From: Clostridia bacterium
GTDB lineage: Bacteria > UBA6262 > WVXT01
DNA: 16,317 nucleotides
Assembly (NCBI GenBank): GCA_030671905.1
Contig: DAOVHK010000024.1
Coordinates: forward strand, 1 to 16,317
Direction: 5' to 3'
Part shown: positions 1-5,877 of the stretch, piece after piece
How the letters are laid out: each line of letters begins with the position of its first letter
How positions within the stretch are numbered: position 1 is the stretch's first letter
The notes under the pieces: generated by a model
Database searches by the model: none
Told to the model about the DNA's origin: nothing
Seen by the model: the letters and a program-made list of their open reading frames with translations, nothing else
Program-made: the position numbers and the translations under genes

Positions 1-118
1 CCTGATTATGATGAACACCATGGGAAACAGGAATAGTGCCGGTCAGCATACTACAGTGAGCGGGAAGGGTCATGGGAACCGGTGAAATCACATTTTTGAA
101 AAGGATACCCTTCTCCCT
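1..118 (-). pseudogene. Sulfatase-like (alkaline-phosphatase superfamily) gene fragment, cut at both ends
   Basis: Reading from 118 down to 2 in one frame gives REKGILFKNVISPVPMT followed by LPAHCSMLTGTIPVSHG and VHHNQ. This closely resembles the N-terminal third of sulfatase-like hydrolases, where a 'GxxFxxxxSPxPxTLPSHxSxLTGxxPxxHGV' stretch carries the catalytic Cys/Ser region. Here the usual Ser/Thr-Pro-Ser block reads as Pro-Ala-His-Cys. No start codon or true N-terminus is present. A few bases upstream, weak similarity (RKDTT) is interrupted by frame changes, so the 5' part is decayed or missing. The gene runs leftward out of the window. It overlaps, in another frame, the last 20-30 codons of the small gene at 51-590, which suggests that gene's tail is an accidental read into this remnant. 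Family assignment is from motif recognition only. Confidence 0.6.
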
Positions 119-590
119 GCTTTTTAATCCAGTTATGGTGGTATCTTTCCTTCTGGTCAATATTCACGGAAGCAACTTCCTTACCATTTCTTATTTTAGC
201 AATTCTATATGGAAATAGCACCGATGTCAAAAAAAAGGGCAAGTCATCTTTGAATATTCTGTGCATTATGCCGCTTATGACTTCTTTATCAAATGTGAGA
301 GCAATAATGTCTCCCATTTCTATCTGCATAGGAAGCTCTCCTCTAATAAATAAAGTATAATGTGTCTTAGGTTCATTATCGCGGTTAAATACTTCCTTGA
401 ATTTTTCTTGCATTTTTTCAGCGGAAGAAAAAATATTTGAAAACCCAACCTTCAAGCCTCCCACCAAGTCTTTCAAGACAATATCCCTTATCTCTATCCA
501 TGTTTGTACAATTCTTGGCTCTCCCTCTACAATTTTAACCTGTGAACTAATTACTTTTCCTTGAAGTGTTATTGTGAGCCAGCCTTCCAT
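51..590 (-). CDS. Hypothetical protein of an unrecognised family (paralogue of the protein at 1905-2312), with a read-through tail
   Basis: I do not recognise the family. The ATG at 590 is chosen over the upstream one at 626 because GGAAGGAGGGG lies just before it, giving a 179-residue product. No signal peptide or membrane segment is visible. It aligns by eye with the 135-residue protein at 1905-2312: an N-terminal strand pair (LTITLQGKV versus LELKFSGNV), TWIEIRDIVL versus KWIKVDNVKL, EKFKEVFNRDN versus EKVFREYFNRRD, and a C-terminal LFPYRIAKI versus IYPYRLERI. The paralogue stops about 20 residues after PYR, whereas this one continues with a tail (after about residue 145) that overlaps, in another frame, the sulfatase-like remnant. 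The natural C-terminus was therefore probably lost at the island boundary. The mixed beta-strand look suggests a small globular domain; function unknown. Confidence 0.7.
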   Translation of the reverse strand: MEGWLTITLQGKVISSQVKIVEGEPRIVQTWIEIRDIVLKDLVGGLKVGFSNIFSSAEKMQEKFKEVFNRDNEPKTHYTLFIRGELPMQIEMGDIIALTFDKEVISGIMHRIFKDDLPFFLTSVLFPYRIAKIRNGKEVASVNIDQKERYHHNWIKKQGEGYPFQKCDFTGSHDPSRSL

Positions 591-904
591 TACACCCCTC
601 CTTCCAATTCTATATCTTTCGGGCAATATTATTCGCAGACCGCGTCAATTCGCGTACTGATACCCTAAATTAGGAAAATGCGAGAGACCTGACGCATTCC
701 GAATAACTCTCGTTTGTTTCTTTGTGCTGGCACGAGTATAAACTGCCTTATGTAATATTTTCTCTTCCGTGTTTCTTATCTCTGTTTTTTGCATGCATGT
801 TTCTGGAACTGCCTACCATAGGCCAAAAAGAGAAGGGATTTGTCAAGAAGATTTTGATTTTCTGGCTGGTCTCAAGATATAAAAGACCTTCCCCCTCAGG
901 AAAC
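591..904. other. 314-bp intergenic stretch between two small genes
   Basis: No credible gene is seen. The plus-strand open frame across 722-1048 has no ribosome-binding site and no family resemblance, and it overlaps the end of the proteasome-like gene on the other strand. The stretch holds a small dyad, CGCG-TCAATT-CGCG (641-654), 51 bp upstream of the ATG at 590, which could be an operator. It also holds one copy of the TTGACA-containing repeat (825-853). No convincing -10 box at normal spacing is seen for either. Confidence 0.5.
825..853 (-). repeat. TTGACA-containing dispersed repeat, copy 1
   Basis: On the minus strand this reads AATCTTCTTGACAAATCC followed by a pyrimidine run ending in TTTTTG. 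A second copy with the same 18-bp core and a slightly shorter pyrimidine run is at 2643-2668. Each copy lies upstream of a unit containing one of the two paralogous small genes. The perfect TTGACA suggests a -35 element, but TATGGT lies 20 bp downstream here and TAATGG 16 bp downstream in copy 2. Promoter activity is therefore only a possibility. Confidence 0.6.
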
Positions 905-1678
905 CTAACCGGGAGAGGCGATTGTAAAACAATCGGGTTCTCCGGTTTCAGTGTTTATGGTCATTATACCTTCGCCTTTGAGTTCTCTTCTACTTTGATT
1001 AATTACTCCTTTAAATATATTTACCGCATAACTCTCGTATTTGCTTAATGAATCGAACTTCTTAAAGAATCTTGTAGGTGACATACGATTAATCTCTTTA
1101 TAGGACTTATTTAGAATGCGAAGAAACCTTTGTAAACTTCCATTGTGAAAATGAAAGACAACAAATTTATTTCTTATCTCAACCTGATTTAAGTAATCTG
1201 ACAAACGGTTCTTATATTCGTGCAAATGGTTCTTGTATTCGTATTTTTCTAATACCTTTCCATATATATCTTCCCTTTTAGTTTTATAATTTTTTAATAG
1301 ATAAAAGAACTGAGTGAAGCCTTTTCCTTCAAAATTATATCCGCCTATATGAAACCCCGAGGGAAAAATACATTCTGACTTATTTCTTTCGTGTTCCAAA
1401 GAAACTTTTAATTCCTCAATAAATTCCTCTATATTTTTATCTGGAGTAATTCTTTCATTAATAAACCTTTCTAGCCAATCACTCATGAGCCTAGTATTAA
1501 CACTTGCTAAACCGAAAAATCCTATTCCTCCCTCGTATTTAGAACTGGAAATCTGAAAAATCTTTCTCGTAAAACCCTTAAACTTTACTGGATTTCCATT
1601 ATTGTCAACTTCAACTATTGCCCGGTCGGCCGCAAATATTACTCCATATGGTGTAAAATGTGTTAGCAATAGAGTCAT
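905..1678 (-). CDS. Stand-alone proteasome beta/HslV-like N-terminal-nucleophile hydrolase
   Basis: Likely a self-contained Ntn-fold peptidase related to 20S proteasome beta subunits, HslV and Anbu. I start it at the ATG at 1678 (257 residues), not the one at 1711. That places Thr directly after the initiator Met and puts AAGAG a few bases upstream. Counting that Thr as residue 1, the sequence TLLLTHFTPYGVIFAADRA puts Asp at position 17, as in proteasome beta subunits. TRKIFQI supplies the Lys matching proteasome Lys33 (Thermoplasma GKKLFQI), followed by a GGIGFFGLASV strand like the family's 'GxxxAGxxxD' region and FHIGGYNFEG like 'LLVGGID'. These matches are from memory of the family. Residues about 130-220 are an unusual charged helical insert, and the end reads INTETGEPDCFTIASP. 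No alpha-type subunit, unfoldase or propeptide is present nearby. Substrate unknown. Confidence 0.7.
   Translation of the reverse strand: MTLLLTHFTPYGVIFAADRAIVEVDNNGNPVKFKGFTRKIFQISSSKYEGGIGFFGLASVNTRLMSDWLERFINERITPDKNIEEFIEELKVSLEHERNKSECIFPSGFHIGGYNFEGKGFTQFFYLLKNYKTKREDIYGKVLEKYEYKNHLHEYKNRLSDYLNQVEIRNKFVVFHFHNGSLQRFLRILNKSYKEINRMSPTRFFKKFDSLSKYESYAVNIFKGVINQSRRELKGEGIMTINTETGEPDCFTIASPG
909..945. other. Strong dyad overlapping the 3' end of the proteasome-like gene
   Basis: CCGGGAGA..CGATTG, loop TAAAA, CAATCG..TCTCCGG. The inner 6-bp stem is perfect, and the outer stem has one bulge plus a small internal loop. It covers the last codons of the hydrolase gene. No T-run follows within a few bases on the minus strand, so it is not a textbook terminator. 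It could stabilise the mRNA 3' end or be a remnant repeat. Confidence 0.4.
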
Positions 1679-1696
1679 TATTACTCTTATTAATAT

Positions 1697-1740
1697 AAAT
1701 TTAAAATACAAAACTCAACGCTGAAAACGAGTTTAAATTT
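1697..1740. promoter_or_regulatory. AT-rich inverted repeat upstream of the proteasome-like gene
   Basis: Plus strand: AAACTC (1711-1716) faces GAGTTT (1729-1734) across 12 nt, nested within AAATTTAAA (1697-1705) and TTTAAATTT (1732-1740). It sits between the helix-turn-helix remnant and the hydrolase start at 1678. An operator or transcript hairpin is possible. In AT-rich DNA such dyads also arise by chance. Confidence 0.3.
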
Positions 1741-1749
1741 TGTTTGCCG

Positions 1750-1908
1750 CTACCATTTTTTGTGAAAATCTGAAACTTCAACGCTATTTTCTTGTATCCA
1801 TTTTTCAATGTCTCGCAAATCGAACATAACCCTACCCCCCATTTTAACATAAGGGATTCTCCTCATACTTACCCAGGAATAAATCGTGTGGCGCAAGCAA
1901 AGAATCAA
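1750..1908 (-). pseudogene. Truncated excisionase-like helix-turn-helix (HTH_17/MerR-like) remnant
   Basis: The frame from 1908 to 1750 encodes CLRHTIYSWVSMRRIPYVKM followed by GGRVMFDLRDIEKWI and a short tail. This is the classic second half of an excisionase-family DNA-binding domain ('vsxxTIYxWvxxgxiPyvkxGgrxrFdxxdiexWl'). The first helix, normally around 'LTVKEAAEYL', is absent. The open frame begins right after a TAA at 1912, and the only possible start is a TTG at 1908 overlapping the TGA of the 135-residue gene. The N-terminus therefore appears removed at the junction with that gene. Such domains act in prophage or element excision or as small antitoxin-like regulators. This one is probably non-functional, but translational coupling through TTGA cannot be excluded. 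Confidence 0.6.
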
Positions 1909-2312
1909 TTTTTATCTTCCCACTTTTTTCCACATTCATATGTTTCTGCTATTTCTCCCTCTACTATTCTTTCTAGTCTATAAGGGTATATCGTCCTCGT
2001 GAGTTGGATGTCTTCATCTCTCGACCTGAGAAACAACATAAATGGGCCGCCTTCAACGTATTTTGCCAAATAAAATACAATTTTATCGTCTTTTCTTATA
2101 GGTATGTTCTCAGGCGTATCAAGTGTATAATCAGCCGATCTATCTCTTCTATTAAAATATTCTCTAAATACTTTCTCTGTTCTTTCGTATCTTGAGATAA
2201 CAGAAATAAGTTTTACATTATCCACCTTTATCCACTTTCGTTTAACATCTGGAAAGTTTCTAACAAAGCAAACATTTCCCGAAAATTTAAGTTCTAGCCT
2301 ATCTTTCGCCAT
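1905..2312 (-). CDS. Hypothetical protein, second member of the small paralogous family
   Basis: 135 residues, function not recognised. The ATG at 2312 is preceded by AAAAAGGGAAA, a good ribosome-binding site, inside the end of the upstream nuclease-like gene (14-bp overlap), so the two are translationally coupled. It aligns along its whole length with the 179-residue protein at 51-590. Shared landmarks are an N-terminal beta pair, a W-I-x-(I/V)-x-x-(I/V) strand, EKVFREYFNRRD, a (M/I)-x-I-x-x-x-D strand start and IYPYRLERI near the end. No transmembrane segment, signal or known catalytic motif is seen. The protein is rich in Arg, Lys, Asp and Glu. It ends about 20 residues after the PYR motif, which probably shows the natural length of the family. 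Confidence 0.75.
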   Translation of the reverse strand: MAKDRLELKFSGNVCFVRNFPDVKRKWIKVDNVKLISVISRYERTEKVFREYFNRRDRSADYTLDTPENIPIRKDDKIVFYLAKYVEGGPFMLFLRSRDEDIQLTRTIYPYRLERIVEGEIAETYECGKKWEDKN

Positions 2313-2529
2313 TTTCCCTTTTTACCGGTTTCCTTTGCCATGACCGGGAACTCTTGACCTGTATAGATACTGCTTTTTTCGTCTTTTGATTATAGACCAA
2401 CAAATCAATGCCTTTTTGCTGCCTGCTTAAAGGAATCTGAACAGAATAACCTTGTTTTTTCTTGAGATGTTTCTGAAGAAGCGAGGCAATTACGTATTCT
2501 GGATAAGGCAAAGTGAAAATTGATTCCAT
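2299..2529 (-). CDS. Short PD-(D/E)XK-like protein, probably C-terminally truncated
   Basis: 76 residues. PEYVIASLLQKHL is followed by VQIPLSRQQKGIDLLVYN and KAVSIQVKSSR. GID (Asp about residue 42) and Q-V-K (about residues 57-59) fit the D...(E/Q)xK core of small endonuclease-like proteins that I recall as conserved hypotheticals. In those, the region after QVKSSR continues for about 60-100 residues with a further strand-helix unit. Here it ends within about 17 residues in a basic, out-of-character tail, exactly where the next gene starts. It looks like the front of a larger nuclease-fold protein cut off at a recombination point. There is no obvious Shine-Dalgarno before the ATG at 2529. A repeat with a TTGACA lies about 115 bp upstream. 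Confidence 0.55.
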   Translation of the reverse strand: MESIFTLPYPEYVIASLLQKHLKKKQGYSVQIPLSRQQKGIDLLVYNQKTKKAVSIQVKSSRSWQRKPVKRENGER

Positions 2530-2642
2530 AGGATATTAAGGATTGACCAATTAAGTAAATTTAACTAAATCCAAGCTTGCCGGGATAGAAAATAAGAAGA
2601 CTGGGTCTTCCCATGCAAAGTAAACACCTTTTGCCATTAGCA

Positions 2643-2668
2643 AAAAGAAAGGATTTGTCAAGAAGATT
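2643..2668 (-). repeat. TTGACA-containing dispersed repeat, copy 2
   Basis: Minus strand AATCTTCTTGACAAATCC then a pyrimidine run to TTTTTG, matching copy 1 at 825-853 over the 18-bp core. It lies directly downstream of the gamma-class methyltransferase gene (stop at 2670) and about 115 bp upstream of the nuclease-like/small-protein pair. It could be the pair's promoter region. Confidence 0.6.
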
Positions 2669-2669
2669 G

Positions 2670-4193
2670 TTACAATTTATATATCTTCTTAATCAAGTCA
2701 TTGAGTACCCCTTCTTTTTGTTTATCATAAGTTCCTTCCTGTTTAATTGAGTGAATTATTCCAGCCACAAGCGTGTCTATAATTTTTAATTCCTTATTTC
2801 TTGGCAAAACAAAGGGAATCTTTTTAATATAATTTGCAGGATTATTTGCTGTTGGGTTTATTGTTCTAATTAGTTCGTTGCAAGTTGGTGAATTAAATAA
2901 AGCTAGCAGATAGCTCGTCCATTTTTTGTCATATGAAAAAATGCCGACGATCGATTGATCAAATAATTTATTTTCAATAATCGAGGCACTTATCTGGTTA
3001 GATGATACCATAGGAACACCAATGCCATATTTGAAGTAATATTCAGAATTTTGAAAACGGGCTTTTTTATCTCTCTTGTAATTTTTTACAGCTTTGATAC
3101 TCCAATCCATGTGCCAATTGTCGGGTTTAAAATATTTTACTCCGCCACCTTTAACAATGGGTATAAAACATTTAGGACTTTTAATACCATTAAGAATATT
3201 TTTCCACCAAATATAATCTTTTGAAATTAGATCCTTATTTACTACTTTATATTTTTTGGCGTTTCTAATTTTAGGAGAAATTGGACGTAGATAATTTTTA
3301 TCGCTACCTGAATAAAAACCTGTTACGCAAGCTGCTATATCACCGATTCTTTTTCCCACGTTATTAATTAAATGGGTAACTCGTGGGTTTTCAGTTATAA
3401 ACAAAGCGTGATCAAGGTTTTCGTAAGTATTTTTTTGCGAAAATATGAAAAGTTGAAGGTTTTTTCTCAACCCTTTTTCTATATTGGTCAATTCTTCTAC
3501 ATTTTTAAAACCTGTAATTACCTTAAAATCATTTCTAAGACACTCGTTTTTGTTAAAACATCTTTCAAGAGTTATTATTGATAAATTTGAATAACCAAAA
3601 TTTACACCAGGAAAAAAAGAAGAAGGGAATAACGTTATTTCCTTGACCTTTGTGTTGGTTAATAAATATTCTCTTAGCGTAGTATGCATATGGAGATTAA
3701 GAAAGGTGTCAGGTATTATAAATACTAAAATTCCCTTATCACGTAATAACTGAATACATCGATATAAAAACAATGTGTATGTTTCTTTGACGTAGAGCCC
3801 AGGGTAAAATTTCTTTAAGATTTTTCGTCTGTCGTGATCCTGCCATCCTCCGTAAGGGGGATTTGCTATTATCCTATCATACACTCCACCTGCTTTTGAA
3901 AATAAAAATAACTCTTCGTTGGTTAATGTATCTTCCTCTCTCTCAGTAATATTACTATGTGATTTATACTTTTCTTTTAATAAAGATACTGCTTCAGGAT
4001 TCAACTCAAATATATCTATCGAAAGATTTGGTATTTTACTATTGAGTGCATCAATGAAAACTCCGTCCCCAGCACAGGGCTCAAAAACCCTTACTCCACT
4101 TTCTATTGAGAGTTTTTGAACCATATAACTCACAATTGGACTTGATTTCGTATAGTATGACCTATATATTTTTTCCTTTTCTAATTCTACCAT
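2670..4193 (-). CDS. Type II DNA adenine-N6 methyltransferase (gamma class, TaqI/Eco57I-like)
   Basis: 507 residues. Transfers a methyl group from S-adenosylmethionine to adenine in the recognition site of the neighbouring endonuclease (role inferred from context). Gamma-class motif order is visible: motif X-like RSYYTKSSPIVSYMV (residues 11-25), motif I FEPCAGDG (37-44) for AdoMet binding, acidic motif II FELN (62-65), and catalytic motif IV NPPYGG (111-116). The catalytic domain runs to about 215. The C-terminal half (about 270-500) holds GDIAACVTGFYSGSD and looks like a target-recognition domain of the TaqI/Eco57I group. Its ATG overlaps the endonuclease stop codon (ATGGTAG, 7 bp), so the two are co-translated with the endonuclease first. 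BREX PglX-type enzymes are much longer, so that alternative is unlikely. Confidence 0.9.
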   Translation of the reverse strand: MVELEKEKIYRSYYTKSSPIVSYMVQKLSIESGVRVFEPCAGDGVFIDALNSKIPNLSIDIFELNPEAVSLLKEKYKSHSNITEREEDTLTNEELFLFSKAGGVYDRIIANPPYGGWQDHDRRKILKKFYPGLYVKETYTLFLYRCIQLLRDKGILVFIIPDTFLNLHMHTTLREYLLTNTKVKEITLFPSSFFPGVNFGYSNLSIITLERCFNKNECLRNDFKVITGFKNVEELTNIEKGLRKNLQLFIFSQKNTYENLDHALFITENPRVTHLINNVGKRIGDIAACVTGFYSGSDKNYLRPISPKIRNAKKYKVVNKDLISKDYIWWKNILNGIKSPKCFIPIVKGGGVKYFKPDNWHMDWSIKAVKNYKRDKKARFQNSEYYFKYGIGVPMVSSNQISASIIENKLFDQSIVGIFSYDKKWTSYLLALFNSPTCNELIRTINPTANNPANYIKKIPFVLPRNKELKIIDTLVAGIIHSIKQEGTYDKQKEGVLNDLIKKIYKL

Positions 4194-5110
4194 TTTAGGT
4201 ATTGGTCTAAATTCTGTTTCTTAAAGTATTTCATAGTAGTTTCTTTAAAATCACTTGTCCAGTCAATATTACTATTAATCCATTGTTTTATGTCAAATCC
4301 AGAATACTCTTTAATTTTAGAGTATGTTTCAGAGCCGCAATAGGCTTCCCAAATGCCGGAGTTTTTCAAAGTTTTGAAGTAATTATTATTTTCATCTTCT
4401 TTGGATCTAACGAGAAGAATAGTTTTATAATTTTCCTCTAAATTTTTATATATGCTTGCCACCAACAATAATCTATTTGTATTTCCTTTCTCGTTTGAGC
4501 TAAAACCACTTTTAAAATCTACTACAATCTTTTCTCCATTCAATTGGAAATGTAAGTCAAGTTCTAATTTTATTTCTCCAGAAGTAACTAAACTCCATAC
4601 CTTATTGTAGTACCTCTTTAATTCTTTTTTCTGTTTTTGTGTTATACTCAAAGTGTCTATATAATCTTCAATTTCACTAGCAAACTTTTGTCTTATCTCC
4701 GAGAAAAGTGGTGGAACGAATAAGGTTATATCCCTGATAGGGTATTCAAAACAAAGTTTACAAAAAGGTGCCCATAATTCACCAATTCTACGAGAAAAAG
4801 TCATATACTCGTAAGGCCAAACCTCATTTCTATATTCAATCATTACAACATAACTAGTATAGGTTATCATTAAAATACATTTTAATATTTCCCTATTATT
4901 CCATTTTTCTTTGTTAGCTTTCTGTAGTAATGTTTTAATCAAATTATCTTTGGTTTCGATAATGGCTTTATTAATAGCACTTGCCTGTTGCTTAAATTCA
5001 GTACTTCCATAAGTACGTCGAATAACTTCGAGCGATTCATTCGCTCTATCTCTAAAATAAGATAACAACTGCTCTTTATTGACGCTCAATGACTTATCAA
5101 TGCTAATCAT
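4187..5110 (-). CDS. Type II restriction endonuclease, PD-(D/E)XK fold
   Basis: 307 residues. The likely cleaving partner of the overlapping methyltransferase, cutting unmodified DNA. The catalytic core is visible: LELDLHF (Asp185) followed by KIVVDFKSG with Asp198 and Lys200, matching D-x(12-13)-(D/E)-x-K. The next stretch, NEKGNTNRLLLVASIYK, looks conserved for a specific type II family that I cannot name with certainty. Residues 1-130 are helical and may dimerise or bind DNA. A good ribosome-binding site (AAAAGGGGATAAT) precedes the ATG. The methyltransferase start lies inside this gene's stop. No controller (C) protein is seen nearby. Recognition site cannot be read from sequence. Confidence 0.8.
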   Translation of the reverse strand: MISIDKSLSVNKEQLLSYFRDRANESLEVIRRTYGSTEFKQQASAINKAIIETKDNLIKTLLQKANKEKWNNREILKCILMITYTSYVVMIEYRNEVWPYEYMTFSRRIGELWAPFCKLCFEYPIRDITLFVPPLFSEIRQKFASEIEDYIDTLSITQKQKKELKRYYNKVWSLVTSGEIKLELDLHFQLNGEKIVVDFKSGFSSNEKGNTNRLLLVASIYKNLEENYKTILLVRSKEDENNNYFKTLKNSGIWEAYCGSETYSKIKEYSGFDIKQWINSNIDWTSDFKETTMKYFKKQNLDQYLKW

Positions 5111-5134
5111 ATTATCCCCTTTTAATAGTTTTAT

Positions 5135-5154
5135 CTTTAATAATTTTTCTATAT
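5135..5154. repeat. Module-junction repeat, copy 1
   Basis: CTTTAATAATTTTTCTATAT in the 51-bp gap between two genes. It shares 18 bp (5137-5154) with 5702-5719 and 18 bp (5135-5152) with 9683-9700. On the minus strand it contains a tract that can encode RKIIK. Confidence 0.6.
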
Positions 5155-5161
5155 TACCTCT

Positions 5162-5677
5162 TCAAAATAAATCCTCTTCTTCAAAAGATGAAAGTCCAAA
5201 CCAGCTATCATTCTTTATTTTGCCTGTTTCCTTATCAAATTGCACAATTGCTACTCTCCGATATCCTGCTGAATGGGAAAGTATCACTGCTCTTTTTCTA
5301 AGGAATCTTCTTACTTCTTCAGGCATGGGTTCTATATAAATAAGTAAAGTATATTTAGCACTAAATATCTCGCCATACTGCTTTGCTTGGTAAATATCTT
5401 TTATCTTTATTTTAGGCTTCACTTCAACTACAACTAATTCCTTTTTATTACTTGGAATCTCATTTATAGGTTTATCCATAAAACCTTTTATAACGCAACC
5501 CATTATATCTGGAGAAAAACGTTCTACCTTTATAATATATAACGCAAGATCATCCAGAAGGCTTTTTATCTCATTACTTATCTTTCCTTTGGCAGTAATT
5601 TCAAAATAACACTTGCCTAATTTTCCAAATTCTTTTTCTAATATTTTTTTGATCGGCCCATAATATGAATCTTCCAT
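5162..5677 (-). CDS. PD-(D/E)XK nuclease-like protein of unknown role
   Basis: 171 residues. Central strands carry PDIMGCVIKGF (Asp57) and LVVVEVKPK with Glu-Val-Lys, a D-x(about 30)-E-x-K arrangement typical of the nuclease fold. It is followed by IKDIYQAKQYGEIFSAKYTL, the usual helix (Q-A-K-x-Y) and next strand. The C-terminal part (ILSHSAGYRRVAIVQFDKET) could be a small beta appendage. AAGGG before the ATG supports the start. It lies between two complete R-M systems, bounded on both sides by the same 18-bp repeat. It could be a stand-alone restriction (for example type IV-like) or repair nuclease, or an inserted cassette of a different purpose. No methyltransferase is obviously dedicated to it. 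Confidence 0.7.
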   Translation of the reverse strand: MEDSYYGPIKKILEKEFGKLGKCYFEITAKGKISNEIKSLLDDLALYIIKVERFSPDIMGCVIKGFMDKPINEIPSNKKELVVVEVKPKIKIKDIYQAKQYGEIFSAKYTLLIYIEPMPEEVRRFLRKRAVILSHSAGYRRVAIVQFDKETGKIKNDSWFGLSSFEEEDLF

Positions 5678-5835
5678 TAATTCCCTTCAATCCTTATATA
5701 CTTAATAATTTTTCTATATCTTTGTGGGATGCCAGAAATCCAATTATTATTCTATTCCAATATCCTTTGAATACTTTTTATTATCTTATATCTATACCTT
5801 GGAACAAACTTTTCCCTGATGATTTTTTTATCCAT
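5677..5835 (-). pseudogene. Small basic ORF interrupted by an in-frame amber stop
   Basis: ATG at 5835 opens a 27-codon frame (REKFVPRYRYKIIKSIQRIL) ending at a TAG (5752-5754). The same frame then continues (WISGIPQRYRKIIKYIRIEG) to a TAA at 5677-5679 that overlaps the ATG of the nuclease-like gene as TAATG. The two halves resemble each other ((V/I)P..RYR.KIIK.I), as if duplicated. No ribosome-binding site is visible, so this may be gene debris; the stop could alternatively be an assembly error or a recoded codon. Its second half includes the 18-bp junction repeat. Function unknown. Confidence 0.3.
5702..5719. repeat. Module-junction repeat, copy 2
   Basis: TTAATAATTTTTCTATAT, identical over 18 bp to 5137-5154 and over 16 bp to 9685-9700. 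It lies between the AlwI-type R-M operon and the PD-(D/E)XK gene. Confidence 0.6.
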
Positions 5836-5877
5836 AATTAATACTTATACTCAATGGAAAGGGAGGGTGCTAATAAA

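Noticed and set aside
719..745. Sigma54 promoter suggested by TGGCAC
   Set aside because: The required GC-containing -12 element is not at the correct distance (TAAA instead of TTGC).
722..1048. Plus-strand open frame of 108 codons
   Set aside because: No ribosome-binding site or family resemblance, and its right part is antisense to the end of the proteasome-like gene.
1678..1711. Upstream ATG at 1711 as start of the proteasome-like gene
   Set aside because: It would add 11 hydrophobic residues before the Thr nucleophile and lacks a ribosome-binding site; the ATG at 1678 leaves Thr as residue 1.
2670..4193. BREX PglX-type methyltransferase
   Set aside because: It is far too short, and it overlaps a dedicated PD-(D/E)XK endonuclease gene; no other BREX genes are present.
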